Below the pieces are notes generated by a model, which was not told the DNA's origin, did not search any database, and saw only the letters and a list, made by a program, of their open reading frames with translations. Source: Panagrolaimus kolymaensis (Eukaryota > Nematoda > Chromadorea > Rhabditida > Panagrolaimidae). Taken from it: 64,000 bases of DNA. Location of the stretch: contig JAJQJQ010000008.1 of assembly GCA_028622995.1 (NCBI GenBank), positions 6,200,001 through 6,264,000 on the forward strand, written 5' to 3'. The position numbers were made by a program, and so were the translations under genes. Positions 1 to 12,209 of the stretch are shown piece by piece. How positions within the stretch are numbered: position 1 is the stretch's first letter; every line of letters starts with the position of its first letter.

Positions 1-873
1 GCATGCTATTAATAACGTCGGTGATATTTTGTGAAGCAGCAGCGGTAAAATTTTTACTCTGTGGAATTCCATATGACGATGCCTTGACTCCATCAAGGGT
101 AACCAAAGCCATTGGGGATTTTGTGATAATAAAATTCTTGATATAATTACCAGCTGCTACAACGTCAGGATCAACATTTTTAGGGTCACTATAAGCGCTT
201 GCAGGTGGCGAGAATAAACAATATTTTTGTTCAACTGTATTGGTAGCAAAAACTGATCTTCGATACCTTTTTGCTTCTTTAATTAAAACATTCACGGCCC
301 TGAAAAAAAAACGAATTAAAAAGATTTTTTTAATTTATTTTACTTTATTTGACTTGGATTTCCGCCGTTAATATTTCTTGGATTAATAATAAACCCATCA
401 AAATGTTGCTTCACTTCTGCAGCTGTTTTTAGTCCATCAACTGCATTTTCAATTTCAGGTACATCCGCATATGGTAATAGTTTTATTATTACATACCCAG
501 TGGAGGTTATGTTATCGATAAGTTTAATAAAGGCATCTTCAAGCTAAAATATAATATTTTTCCATTTAAAAAAACTATAATTTTCAAAACTTACTTCATC
601 AAAAGAGCAATTAGTATTTTGACATCCATAATTAAATGCAATTGTAAGCCTTTCAGTTTGATAAACCACTGGAGGTACCGATGGGATCATTTGAGTTGTT
701 CCGATTGTTGCCGTCGGTTTATCCTTATGCTTATTAAGTACAACAATCATCGTTACAATACCCGCTACAATTAATACAGACACCACAACTGCAGCAATAA
801 TTAACCATGTTTTTCTTCGATTTACTTTTGTAATAAATCTTCGATTCGCTGGATCTGGGTCCCATGCATCCAT
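1..873 (-). CDS. Membrane-anchored VWA-like surface protein, cluster gene 1 (N-terminal part; runs off left edge)
   Basis: Three exons by splice signals and phase: 873-595, 543-344 and 299-1 (continues past the window). The start is the ATG at 873 (MDAWDPD). Residues 1-22 are polar and basic, 23-46 form one strong hydrophobic segment, and the rest lies C-terminal to it, so type II topology with the bulk outside the cell is inferred. The ectodomain begins with a strand-like LTIAF segment followed by Cys residues and shows ALVTLDG further on, as in a VWA-like fold. The second exon is 200 nt long and runs phase 0 to phase 2, the same as the matching exon of the gene at 26,099. No intron is seen at the position where the other two genes have their next one (after the SAYS-like motif). 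By analogy a mucin region should follow beyond position 1. No enzymatic motif seen. Confidence 0.75.
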
Positions 874-1939
874 CACTCTTGTTTATTTTTTTAAACAAAG
901 ATAAAAATATCAAAGAAGAAAGACAAAGCTTTATTTTAAAAGACAAACAACCAAAAAAAGGTGTCAAAGCTTAAAGTCAAATAATAAATTCGATATAAGC
1001 CCAAAAAAGCTTTGATAGTTTTATTTGAAAATAAAAAATCAAATATGTAATAACATGGACAACCTTTTTTGTGAATGATGAATCAAGAAAAAATGCAGAA
1101 AAATTTCTTATCTTAATTTTCCCATACTTGATTTAGCAACAAAAAAGCTGATTAATTTTCCCATCATTTTCAAGTTGAAACTATGCAGTGAATTTTTTAC
1201 TTTTAAGCTTGTCTAAGAGGGTTACGATTTTTATTTGATAACATTTTCAACTTCATTAAATGCGTTGGAATAAATGTAGAAAAATTTTAATGACGCAAAA
1301 AAATGAATTTTTTGTTTATGATGCTAATTTAAAAAATTAGGCGTTTTCGGGTAGTCGATTTCAAAATTTAATGTATTTGGAAATCATTAAAAGCATTTAA
1401 AACAAATTCTGAGTTTTTAAAAATAAATATTGCAAACTTTGCAAAACTGTTTTTTTTTCTAAACCTTTCCAATAAAAAATAAATGGGTAACAAAAACGCT
1501 TATATTTGAAGGTTAGCTTGAAATTATATTTTTTGTTTTGTGAAACATTCTTAGATTTCGGTAATGGTCGAAATGGTAAGAAAAATAGGAATTTCGAATT
1601 AAAAAGGTTTGCTTTGTTTATTTTTTTGCATTAGTATCTAAATTGAAATATCAAAAATCTCGAATGCAAATATTTTATTTTATTTATTGTTAAACAAAAT
1701 TTTTAAAACTAACCAATGAATCGAAACAATAAATTTTAGAATCTCAAGGTTTATATTGAAAATTCAATTTATTGTTAGAGAAAAAAATAATACAAAAAGA
1801 AAGCACATTTTTTAATATACCGAAAAATATTTAAAATTTAAAAATATCGAAATGGAGATCGTTTTTCATTATTACCACACAAACTTAAAACAAGTTATTT
1901 ACAATAAAAAGATAATCAAACAAGAGAGTGGTGACAAAT
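874..1939. other. Intergenic spacer between surface genes 1 and 2
   Basis: AT-rich DNA with long A and T runs between the 3' end of gene 2 (stop at 1940) and the ATG of gene 1 (873). It should hold the gene 1 promoter and the gene 2 polyadenylation region. I see no convincing coding exon or RNA gene in it. Confidence 0.6.
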
Positions 1940-4900
1940 TCATGAAAATAAGTTAGATTTCGGTAGAGGTAACAAAGTATCAATACAAGTGCTATTATCT
2001 ATGCGGCTAGCATCATAAAAATTCATATTTCTAATAGCATTTGTGACTCCATCAACAAGTTGTGGGTCATTGAAATTAAAAAACCAGCCAGGTTCAGATG
2101 CTAATGCTTGGTCAACATTAGCATTTTCAGTGTTTATTTCTATGATACCGACATTACCAGTTGACATACAGTTATTTCGATAATTAAGAGCATTAATAAA
2201 AGCGATACCATTGTCTCCCATTGAATTAGTTGTGCCATTACTAAAAAGAAAATATTACGACTACAAAATAAAAAATCTCCATACTTTTCCATAAAAACTA
2301 CAAAAGCTAACGCATTTGAAATATTGCGGGGATTCTTATATGCGAAAGACATGCCTTCACGTAAAGCTCTGTAAACTTATGACTAAAATTAATTTAACAA
2401 AAAGTAGTAAATACTTGTCAATGGTATTATTAACATCAGGTGCATAAATTTGACAATTAATCAACAATGAACGGAGAGTTGTTCCAATAAATGAGCCAAA
2501 ATTGCTTGAATATATGCTATTCAAGCTCATAATACTCATACTAGTACCACGTGGAGCACCAGCACGGACACCATAGTCTTCCATGGTGTAATTTTGTAAA
2601 ATTTGCGTCGCCACATTAATTTGCTAAAAAAATTTTTTTTATCCTGTTTGGGAGGCAACAACTTACGTTATTAAAGCCATTTGTATTGGGGCAAACACTA
2701 CCGTCTAAAATAAAAACAATATCCACCGCTCGAGGATAAATTGGAATGGGCGTCGAATATGTGCTGCCAAATGACGTAAGGCTGGGACTTGTGCTTGGTG
2801 TTATTATGGGAGAAGATCTTGTGGTGGTTGGAGTTTGGGCGTTAGTTGTGGTGATTGGAATTGAACCAATGTAGGATGTCGTGCTCGTAATTACACCACT
2901 CGTTGTTGAACCTGTGGATGTAATAATTGTTGAACCTGTCGTATGTGATCCAGTTAAAGGGCTTGTTGTTGAACCAGTGGTTGATGGACCAATAAATATA
3001 GACGTGGTTGTGGATTTGATACTCGTAGTAGTAGGGGATCCAGAAGTCGTTGATCCAGTAAACGGAGTTGTCGATGGTCCGGTTGTTGTGGAAGCAATGG
3101 ATTCTGTCGTTGTTGATATCTTTATTTCAGTAGTTGTCGACCCAGGAAATGGCTTTGTCGTTGGACCGCTTGTGGTTGAACCAATGAACGGAGTCGTAGT
3201 TGAAGCTGTAGTTGTCGAAGAACTTGAGATAGTTGACGATCCTGCTGTTGTTGAACCAGTTGTGGTTGTGCCAGTGAAAGGCGTAGTCGATGGCTCGCTT
3301 ATTGTGGATCCTGTAAAAGAAGTAGTTGTTGGGCCGCTGGTCGGTGTTGCCGGAGTAGTTGAAGATTGTGTTACTGAAAATGTTTGACTATTCGTGGAGC
3401 TTGATATTGTTGAACCAGTGAAAGTCGTTGTTGTTGGACCAGTCGTTGTAGATATTGGGTTTGAACTTGTTGTCGATTCTGATATTGTGGAGCCCGTGAA
3501 AGGGGTAGTTGATATTATGGTTGTTGAACTAGGAAAGGTTGAGGTAATAGTTGGACCACTTGTTGTTGAGCCAGTAAATGGTGAAGTGGTTGAGCCAGTA
3601 GTCGTAGAAATAGTGAAAGATGAAGTGGTTGGACCAGTTATGGTTGACCCCGTGAAAGGTGTAGTTGATGCTCCGATTGTGGGAGAGCCCGTGAATGGCG
3701 TAGTTGGTGGCCTTGATGTTGAGGAACTTGAAAATAGACTTGTTGTTGAACCTGTGAAAGTTGAAGGACCATTAATGGTGGAGCCGGTGAAAGGAGTAGT
3801 TGATACTCCAGTTGTTGTTGAACCCGTAAATGGTGAAGTTGCTGAACCTGTTGTTGTTAAACCAGTAGTAGTCGAACCAGCAAAAGATGTAGTTGATGGG
3901 CCAGTCACAGTCGAGCCAGGAAATGGTGTAGGGGTCGTCGGACCTGTTATTGTTGAGCCTGTGACAGGAATACTTGTGCCTAAAAAATAAAAATTCATTT
4001 ATCCTAAAAAAATTTTATCATTACATCCGTAAGCATCAAACGATGCCGAATTCCAATTGTCAGGTTGAGGAAGTGAAAGATCTGACCAAGTGATGAAGTT
4101 ATTTGAAAATTGAGTTAATTTATTTTGATCAACACTAGAACCGAGTAAAACAAATGTGAGGCGAACTTTTCCGCTTAATTGTGGGAATATACGATTGGCA
4201 TTTGCTAAAGCATTATCGGATGTATCAGAAATGAATATTAAAGCTCCAATCGGCCAAGTCGTCGTTCCTAGAGAATTAACACCTGTGAGTAAATTCGCAA
4301 ATTCTCGTAAAAGCGAATAAGGATTTGCTGTTTGTATAGTAGCATTTAGTAATGATTGCATATGGGAAATAGTCATTCCACTGTTCCATGAAGCTACTTC
4401 AGTTACTGCACCATGGACTTGAAGACGATTTGGATAATTTAAATTCCCTAGTGATGTGGAAATAAATATAATCTGTGTTTTAAAATCATTAATTTCAAGA
4501 GTGTTTGAATCATCATAACCTAAGCTTATCCAACTATGACATGGTTTATAGGATTCAAAGGATGTGCTTGTTTGAGGTGCTAAAGATGATGAAGTTGAAG
4601 AAGCCGCATTTGAAGTTGTTAATGAAGGCAAAGTTGTTAAACCCGTCGTGGTTGTGCCCATAAATGGTGTAGTTGATGCTCCATTTGCTGTTGAACCAAT
4701 GAAGGTGGAAGTGGTCGTTTCAGTGCTTGTTGACTCCGTAAATGGCAATGTTGTTGGACCTGTGGGTGATGAACCTGCGAAAAGCGTAGTTGATATTTCG
4801 GTTGCAGTGGAACTAGAAATAGGATTAGCTGTTGAACCTGTCGTACTTGAACCAGTAATAGACGTAGTTGTAGGGCCAGGGATTGGTGAACTAGTAACTG

Positions 4901-7900
4901 GAACGGTTGTTGAACCACTCATAGTCGAGCTTAGGAATGGTGAAGTTGTTGAAGCAGCAAGGAGAGTAATTGATGAACCTGTTATTGTGGATCCTGTGGA
5001 TAAAGAAGCTGTCGAGCTAATAATTGAACTTGTGGTTGGTAGAGTAACGGTTGAGCCTGTATAATGACTTGTCGTAATAGGAACTTGAGTGGTTGTTATG
5101 GTCGTTGTAATAGTCGCAGTATTAGTTTGACTCATCTTTGTTGAACTTGAAAATGAGAAAGTTGAGTCAGTTGATGGAGTGCCTAAAAAAAGAAAATTGT
5201 TTTAAAATTTTTTCTATTTTTTTTAACATTACATCCATAAGCCGCTGAAGAAAGGGTATCCCAATTATCGGGTTGTGGTTTAGAAAGATCTGTCCATGAA
5301 ATGAAATTATTTGAAAATTGCGTTAATTTACTTTGATCAACACTTGAGCCGATTAAAACAAATGTGAAGCGAACTTTTCCGCTTAATAGTGGGAAAATAT
5401 GGTCGGCGTTTGCTAAAGCATTATCAGAAGTATCCGAAATAAAAATTAAAGCTGCAATTGGCCAAGTTGTTGTTCCTATAGAATTAACATCTGACAGTAA
5501 TTTCGCAAATTCTTGTAAAAGGGAATAAGTATTTGCTGTTTGATTAGTTTGACTGAGTAAAGTCTGCATGTTTGAAATTGTAGTTCCATTATTCCATGAA
5601 GCAACGTGAGTATATGCGCCATCAATTCGAAGACGATTCGGATAATTTAAATCCACTAGTGATGTGGAAATAAAGGTAATCTGTGTTTTAAAATCATTAA
5701 TTGCAAGAGTGTTTGAATCATCATAACCTAAGCTTATCCAACTATGACATGGTTTATAGGGTTCAAAGGATGTGCTTGTTTGAGGTGCTAAAGATGATGA
5801 AGTTGAAGAAGCCGCATTCGAAGTTGTTAATGAAGGCAAAGTTGTTAAACCCGTCGTGGTTGTGCCCATAAATGGTGTAGTTGATGCTCCATTTGCTGTT
5901 GAACCAATGAAGGTAGAAGTGGTAGTTCCAATAGTTCTTGACTCCGTAAATGGCGATGTTGTTGGACCTGTCGTAGTTGTTCCAGTAAAAGGCGTAGTTG
6001 TAGGGCCAGTGGTTGTTGTACCCGTAACTGGAGCAGTTGTTGAACCACTTATAGTCGAGCTTGCGAAAGGTGTAGTTGTTGAAACAGTAAGAGGAGTAAC
6101 TGATGGACCTGTTGTTGTGGATCCTGTGAATACCGTAGCTGTTGAGCTAATAATTGAACTTGTGGTTGGTATAGTAACGGTTGAGCCTGTATAATGACTT
6201 GTCGTAATAGGAACTTGAGTGGTAGTTGTAGCCGTTATAATAGTCGCAGTATAAGTTTGACTCATCGTTGTTGAACTTAAAAAAGAAAGTGTTGTGCCGG
6301 TTGTTGGATTGCCTAAAAAGTGAAAATTAGTTTATCATTTTTTCTATTTTTTGTTGTTACTATTACATCCATAAGCATCATTTGACAAATTATTCCAATT
6401 ATCGGGTTGTGGTTTAGAAAGATCTGTCCATGAAATGAAATTATTTGAAAATTGCGTCAATTTGTTTTGATTTGCATTTGGTCCAAGTAAAACAAAAGTC
6501 AATTGGATGCTCGAAAGTTGATTTTTAAATTGTTCTGCTCCAGCAATTGCACCATCTGAGGTATCAGAAATAAATATCAATGCTCCTGTTGGCATTGTAT
6601 TATTTCCAAGGTGCTCTATGTTCGTTACCAATTGAGCAAATTCCGCTCGAAGATTATATGATCCTCCTTGTGGTGTTGCAATTACCGCGTTTTGAATTTG
6701 TTGAATTGAAAAGTTGCTATTCCAAGTTACTGCTTCTGAAAAGGCGCCAACTGCTTGAACTCGTTCAGGGTGATTGAGTGCTCCAATTGCTGATGAAATA
6801 AAGTTTAATTGTTTCTAAACATTTAAAATTAAAATTTAGTAGTCTTTTTTAAATGTTACCATAAAATCATTTATATTTAGTGTGTTTGAATCATCATATG
6901 AAAAGCTTATCCAACTTTGACATGGGATATACTGTTCAGATGGATTTGTAGTTGACGTGATGGATGATGACGCACTGCCGCTTGTTGAAATCAAGGAAGA
7001 TGGTGTCGTTGTTGTTGTTATGAATGATGATGTAGTTGATTTGGTTGGAATTGCAGTCGACGTGGGTATTGTTATGCTTGTTGGTGAAGATGATGGTGAT
7101 GCGATAGGAGTTGTACCTGTAGTTGTTAAAAATGGTGTTTGAGTAACCACACCTGTGCCTAAATATAATTTTTTTTAAAAAAATGTTTCATTAATAAGTA
7201 AATTACATCCATAAGCAGCTAATGATGCAGTGTCCCAATTATTTGGCTGTGGTTGAGAGAGATCTCTCCATATAATGAAATTCGAAGAAAAATTCGTAAG
7301 CTTGTTTTGATCAACATTGGGCCCGAGCAAAACAAAAGTTAATTGGATGCTTGAAAGTTGTGTTGTAAATTGTTCCGCGCCAGCAATTGCACCATCTGAG
7401 GTATCAGAAATAAATATCAATGCTCCTGTTGGCATTGTATTATTTCCAAGGTGCTCTATGTTCGTTACCAATTGAGCAAATTCCGCTCGAAGATTATATG
7501 ATCCTCCTTGTGGTGTTGCAATTACCGCGTTTTGAATTTGTTGAATTGAAAAGTTGCTATTCCAAGTTACTGCTTCTGAAAAGGCGCCAACTGCTTGAAC
7601 TCGTTCAGGGTGATTGAGTGCTCCAATTGCTGATGAAATAAAATTTAATTGTGTCTAAAATTTTAATTAAGATTTACTAGTATTTTTTAAATATTACCAT
7701 AAAATCATTTATATTTAGTGTGTTTGAATCATCATATGAAAAGCTTATCCAACTTTGACATGGTTGGTAAGGTTGTGTTGTTGGCGCTGTTGAAGATGTT
7801 TGTCCTGGCATCGTCGACGTTGTCGTAGGTGTTACTCTTGTTGTTGAGCTTGTACTTGTAGGTGAATTTGAGGTTGTTGTTGTTCCTGTTGCTGATGATG

Positions 7901-10900
7901 CTGTGGAAGTTGAAGAAGGTTTTGTAGAGAACAACAATATTGTGCTTAATGACGGAGATGATGAAGTAACTGGCATTGTTGTTGAACCAGTGAGAAGCAT
8001 TGTTGTGGGTTCTGTTGTTGTTGATCTTTCGAATGGAGAGGTTGTTGATTCAGTCTTGGATGAGCCGCTAAATGATGTTGTAATAATTGTAGTGGGTATC
8101 GTTGTTGAAGTGGTAAAAAATGTGGTTGTTTGACCGGTTGTGGTTGTGCTAGTTATTAGTGTAGTTAATGCCGCTGTTGTTGTTGAACTAGTGAAAGACG
8201 AAGTAGTCGTTTCAGCGGTTTTTGTAGAACTTGTGATAGGACTAGTTGTTGTTCCAGTTAACGCTGTAGTACTTGATTCACTATTTGTTGATCTAGTTAC
8301 TAGCGTAGTTGTTGTTCCTTCTTTGGTAGAAGTTGAACCGGTAAAAGGACTAGAAGTACTTGCTACTCTTGTCGTTGTTGAGCCCGTAAGTGGCATTGTT
8401 GTGGTTTTAGTATTAGTAGAAGCGCTGATTGGTGTTTTTGTGGATTCAGAAGTTGTTGGGGAAATGAAAGATGCCGTTGGTGGTCTGGTTGTTGAAGACT
8501 CGGTAAATAATTTTGTACTACTTGATGCTGCAGCCATTGTTGAACCAATAGTTGAGGACACCGAAGATGAAGCTATAGATGGCCCAATTGTGTTAGAAAT
8601 AGTTGATGAAGTCGCTGTTCTTTCCGTTGTGGTCGAGCCTGTAAAAGGCTTCGTTGTTTGACTTGGACTTGTTGAGCCAGTAAATGAAGTTGTTTCTCCT
8701 CCAGTTGTGGTTGTTTTAGTGAATGGTGTCGTTAATATTGTTGCGATGGTTGTTGCTGACACAGGCATTGATGTTGATGTGGAACGTGGCATAGAACTGG
8801 CAGATGTTGCTGTTCTTCCTCTTGTGGTTGTGCCTGTGAATGGCTTCGTTGTTTGTCCAATAGTTGTTGAGCCGCTAAATGAAGCGGTTGTTCTTTCCGG
8901 TTGGGTTGAACCAGAAAATGATGTCGTAGTTTTTATTGTTTGGATAGGGGTAGATCCTGGTATTAAAGTTGAAGTTGGATTTATTTCAGTTGAAGCAGTC
9001 ATAGTACTGGCTGATGTTGTTGTTCCTGTAATTGTAGTAACTGGGGGAGGTTTTATTGTTAAAGTTGTTCTTGATATTGTGGAAGCTGTGTTAGGTTTTG
9101 ATTGCGTTGTCGTCGGCGAAGAAGTTGCTGTATTTAGAGTAGTTCTTATGGATGTGACAGGTGTGGTGGAAGTGTAAGGACTTGTTGGTACAGTTGGTGG
9201 ATTCGATGGAACTGTTGTTGTAAGGCCTTTTGTTGTAGTAAGGCTATTATGAGGAGTAGTTTTGGTGCTTGTTTGATTGACATTTTGAGTACTTCCTTGT
9301 GGGTTAGTAGTCGTTTCTGATGTGCTTTTTGTTGTGGTTAGGCTATTTGGGGGAGTAGTTTTTGTGCTCGTTTGATCACCAATTTGTGTGCTGCTTTGTA
9401 ACTCAATCGTTGTTTGTGGTGTCGTTGAAGTTATTAATGGTATTATGGATTGAGGACCTAAAATAATTATAATTATCAAAAAAAAATTATATTCTATTAA
9501 TTTACTTAATGCATTAACAATTTGTTGAAAAAGATCGCCGCTGCCATAAATAACTTCGGTATTATCGGAAGTAAGATTATATGGAATTATCATATCATAA
9601 TCCATATCTTGAGCGATAATTACAATTTTTTCCATTTTTTGCTGAATTGGTCCTAATATTTCTCCACTGCTTTTCATGTCGTTTGTAAGAGAAATGCTGA
9701 AAAAAGATTTTTTTAATAATTGCAATTCCAATATTTGTATCACACACTTATTAAAATTATATGCGGATAAAGGAGGAGTATACATCATAAATATATGCTG
9801 ATCAGGTAATGGAACATTGGTAATATCAAACGCATAATCTGAGGAGACTTGAGTTTGACTTGGAACAACCTCACCCGTTGCAGGTGATAAGCTGTTAAAA
9901 TTATTCAAAATTTCATTAAATTTTAATGAAAATTCTGTCTTGGCTAAAGTTTTATTTGAAAATGGCATAAATCTAATTGACAAGCTTTGATTATTTTCAA
10001 TCATATATTTCCATTGCGGCGAATTGATTGAATTGGTAATATATTTTATTGTTGTATCCTTAAAAAACAAACAAATTTACTGATAAGTATGGAAAAAAAT
10101 GCGGGAAACAAAAGTAACGAACCAGTTCATTATTTTTAGTTGCTAATGTTGTCTGATTATCGCTGTTTTCACAATTATAAAATGCAATTGTCAAAAATGT
10201 TATACCTTTTCCTAAATAAAAATAAATATTTTATGCAGTGTTTATTCAAAAATATTTTATTTTTTGGACGCAAAATAAATTTTGAAATTCAAAAAAAGCA
10301 CCTATAATGTTTTTAATGATGATTTTTTGTTTTGTCTTTATTTTATCTTTTCCTCATTAGTTTCTTTTAAATGTATTTTTTCGTGGCTTAATTTAGCACC
10401 AACAGAAAGAATTCCTACATATTATGGGAAACAGCTTATCGAAAAGTTCTCAATAAAATAAAAATAAAATTTGTTTGATTCTTTCTTCGCATTTTAAAAG
10501 AAAGATTTGGTTGGCTTAAAAATTAATATATTAATAGGATTAAAAATATCTTGAGTTTATCTTAACACTGAAAAAGAATGGGAAAGGATAATCTCAGCAA
10601 ATTTTCAGAGCAAAACTTTAATATTGTTTAGCAAAAAAAATCTATAAAAATGCTGCTTTGGAATTTTGCTACCAGGGAAGAATAAAAGAGAGATGAAAGA
10701 GAAAATATTAAATTTCTAAAATACTAAAACTCTTGAAGAAACTTACTCGCAAGCAAAGCTTTAGGAGATTTTGTTCCAGTCAATGTAATTGCTAAAATAA
10801 TTCCAATAATAATTAAAATAGCTAATAATATTCCACCAATAATAAACCATAATTTTCTCCTCGTTTTTTTAACCTTTCTGGGTGATGATGATTCTTCAAT

Positions 10901-10945
10901 ATTATCTTCATCCATATCATTTATAGAATCACCAAAGGCTTCCAT
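1940..10945 (-). CDS. Giant membrane-tethered mucin with repeated VWA modules, cluster gene 2
   Basis: Fourteen exons that join in frame: 10945-10747, 10211-10123, 10058-9748, 9696-9506, 9457-7698, 7654-7207, 7158-6860, 6814-6367, 6312-5233, 5182-4025, 3979-2667, 2623-2415, 2368-2285, 2240-1940; 2,629 aa. The start MEAFGDS gives an acidic then basic cytoplasmic end and a membrane segment at about 32-54. An N-terminal VWA-like region (about 67-263) matches genes 1 and 3. Then Thr/Ser mucin blocks alternate with four modules of about 170 aa. Each module starts PC(Q/H)SWIS, carries a DDSNT motif (a DxSxT form of the MIDAS metal site), contains FISDTSD, and ends AYGC. A last VWA domain (about 2412-2615) has VDIVFILDGS. 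Introns after AYG fall in the Cys codon (phase 1), so modules are exchangeable units. Likely role: O-glycosylated surface coat or adhesion. The weakest splice call is the GTTCGT donor at 10122. Confidence 0.82.
2730..3979 (-). repeat. Mucin minisatellite block, last Thr-rich exon of gene 2
   Basis: The exon encodes degenerate copies of a Thr-rich unit of about 13 residues (type FTGSTTTGPTTTP, roughly 39 nt). Copies differ by substitution and small length changes. The block ends just before the VDIVFILDGS start of the final VWA domain. Expected to be densely O-glycosylated. Confidence 0.75.
4025..5182 (-). repeat. Mucin-VWA module 4 of gene 2 (copy of 5233-6312)
   Basis: One exon carrying a FTGSTTTGP-type mucin stretch and a complete VWA-like module. 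It is strongly similar to the neighbouring exon 5233-6312, both at the 5' side of the exon (SQT..TATITT region) and around the PCHSWISLGYDDSN motif, where about 160 bp differ at only a few positions. It arose by tandem duplication of a whole exon with phase 1 on both sides. Confidence 0.75.
5233..6312 (-). repeat. Mucin-VWA module 3 of gene 2 (copy of 4025-5182)
   Basis: Sister of the 4025-5182 exon. The VWA module is uninterrupted here (NDFKTQ read through), whereas modules 1 and 2 have an intron at exactly that point. The mucin part is shorter than in module 4 because fewer 13-residue units are present. Confidence 0.75.
6541..6802 (-). repeat. 262-bp tract identical to 7381-7642
   Basis: Reading the two stretches side by side at an offset of 840 bp shows no difference across 262 bp, while the DNA just outside on both sides differs at several positions per 20 bp. 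The tract covers most of the VWA module exon (EAVTWNSNFS region to GALIFISDTSD). Confidence 0.85.
7381..7642 (-). repeat. 262-bp tract identical to 6541-6802
   Basis: Partner of the tract at 6541-6802, inside VWA module 1 of gene 2. Identity stops abruptly at both ends. Confidence 0.85.
7790..9457 (-). repeat. Long mucin block, first Thr-rich exon of gene 2
   Basis: About 560 residues dominated by Thr, Ser and Pro. It has degenerate FTGSTTT / FSGSTTT units in the middle and longer Gln- and Asn-containing units near its 5' end. It ends at the PCQSWISF start of VWA module 1. Confidence 0.75.
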
Positions 10946-12209
10946 TTTTTTAAAATTTTTGTACGTTTTTTTGTTGTTGTACAAAACACGCTACGTCTTT
11001 TTTTGGAGGAAAAAATGAGTAAATTTTTTTATGGTCATTGTTGATGAGGCACTTCTCCAATTTTTTGTCTTGTTGATAACGCCCTTAAAAGCTTAGAAAT
11101 TTTATCACTTTTTTCTCTCTATTCGATGAGTAAAAGTTTTTTTTGACAATCTTTTTACTCTAAAAAGCATTTTGACACTTTTTTATTTCCGTTAATGAAT
11201 CGTATCATAGTCACCGTCGTACAATTTTTTCTATAGATTTTATCGATATAAACTAATTTGGTAAAAAATGTGTACTCATTGTTTTTATTTTTGCAGAAAA
11301 GAAAAGGCTTATCAACGCCTTTTTAATGGAAGGTTGAAGTTCAGTGAAGAAAAGATTTTTTTAGGTGGAGTTGTCTCTAAGGAAGTTTGATGCTTTTTTG
11401 CTTAAAACATTTTAGACGACGCCCAAAGAAAAAATATTTAACTTTACGTTTTTGTGACGTTGAAAAAATTATAGCTTTATGGGTAAAATCTTTAATACTC
11501 AAATTAAAAGTTTTAATGTTTGAATGATTCAAAAAATGTGTGTTTTAGTTGGGGAACAAGGATGCAAATATGTAAAAAAGAATTTTTGCAGATGTAAAGA
11601 AGATTATAAAAAAACTAAATTTTGCAATTCTTAGGAGTTTTATCAATAATAAAAAATTAAAATTTGGATTTGGCCGATTTAAAAAGTATATAAAGTGCGA
11701 ATGCAATAATCTCTTTAAAAAAAGCCATTTGAAAAACAAAACTTCTATTTTGAATTAAAAAAAATGAACGTAGTAATTTCTTGATTATTTATCATATCGC
11801 GCTGATACTTTCTAAACATAAGAATGTAGTTTTAAAAAAAGGATCGGAATAATCTCAATTTTTTATTAACAAAAACAAAATTGCAACATCAGTAAAAATT
11901 CAAGTTTAAATTTATTCAACAATAAGAAGGTAATATTTAAAATAAAGATTTTTGAAGATACATAAAATGAGACTTTAAAAATATTTTAACTATTTCAATT
12001 GCAAAAAAAAATCATCAACAAAGAAAGCATCTTTTTAAAAGTAAGAATGTGAAATGGGTAAATACAATTTTAAAAAATACCCGAATGAATAACCCGTATA
12101 AAAACCGTTAGAAGTTTGGAATATTACCATATCATTCAAACAATTTGCAGGAAAGATAAAATAAATTTTTATAAAAAAAGCTTTTTTAATCATGGATTCC
12201 AAATATCGA
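10946..12209. other. Intergenic spacer between surface genes 2 and 3
   Basis: Contains the promoter side of gene 2 and the 3' flank of gene 3. AT-rich with homopolymer runs. Only short Phe/Lys-rich open frames typical of AT-rich non-coding DNA are present; no exon or RNA gene recognised. Confidence 0.6.

Noticed and set aside
2881..9177. Long plus-strand open frames rich in Val, Glu and Asp opposite gene 2
   Set aside because: They are the antisense of Thr/Ser codons (ACN and TCN give almost no stops when reversed) and have no start, splice or domain support.
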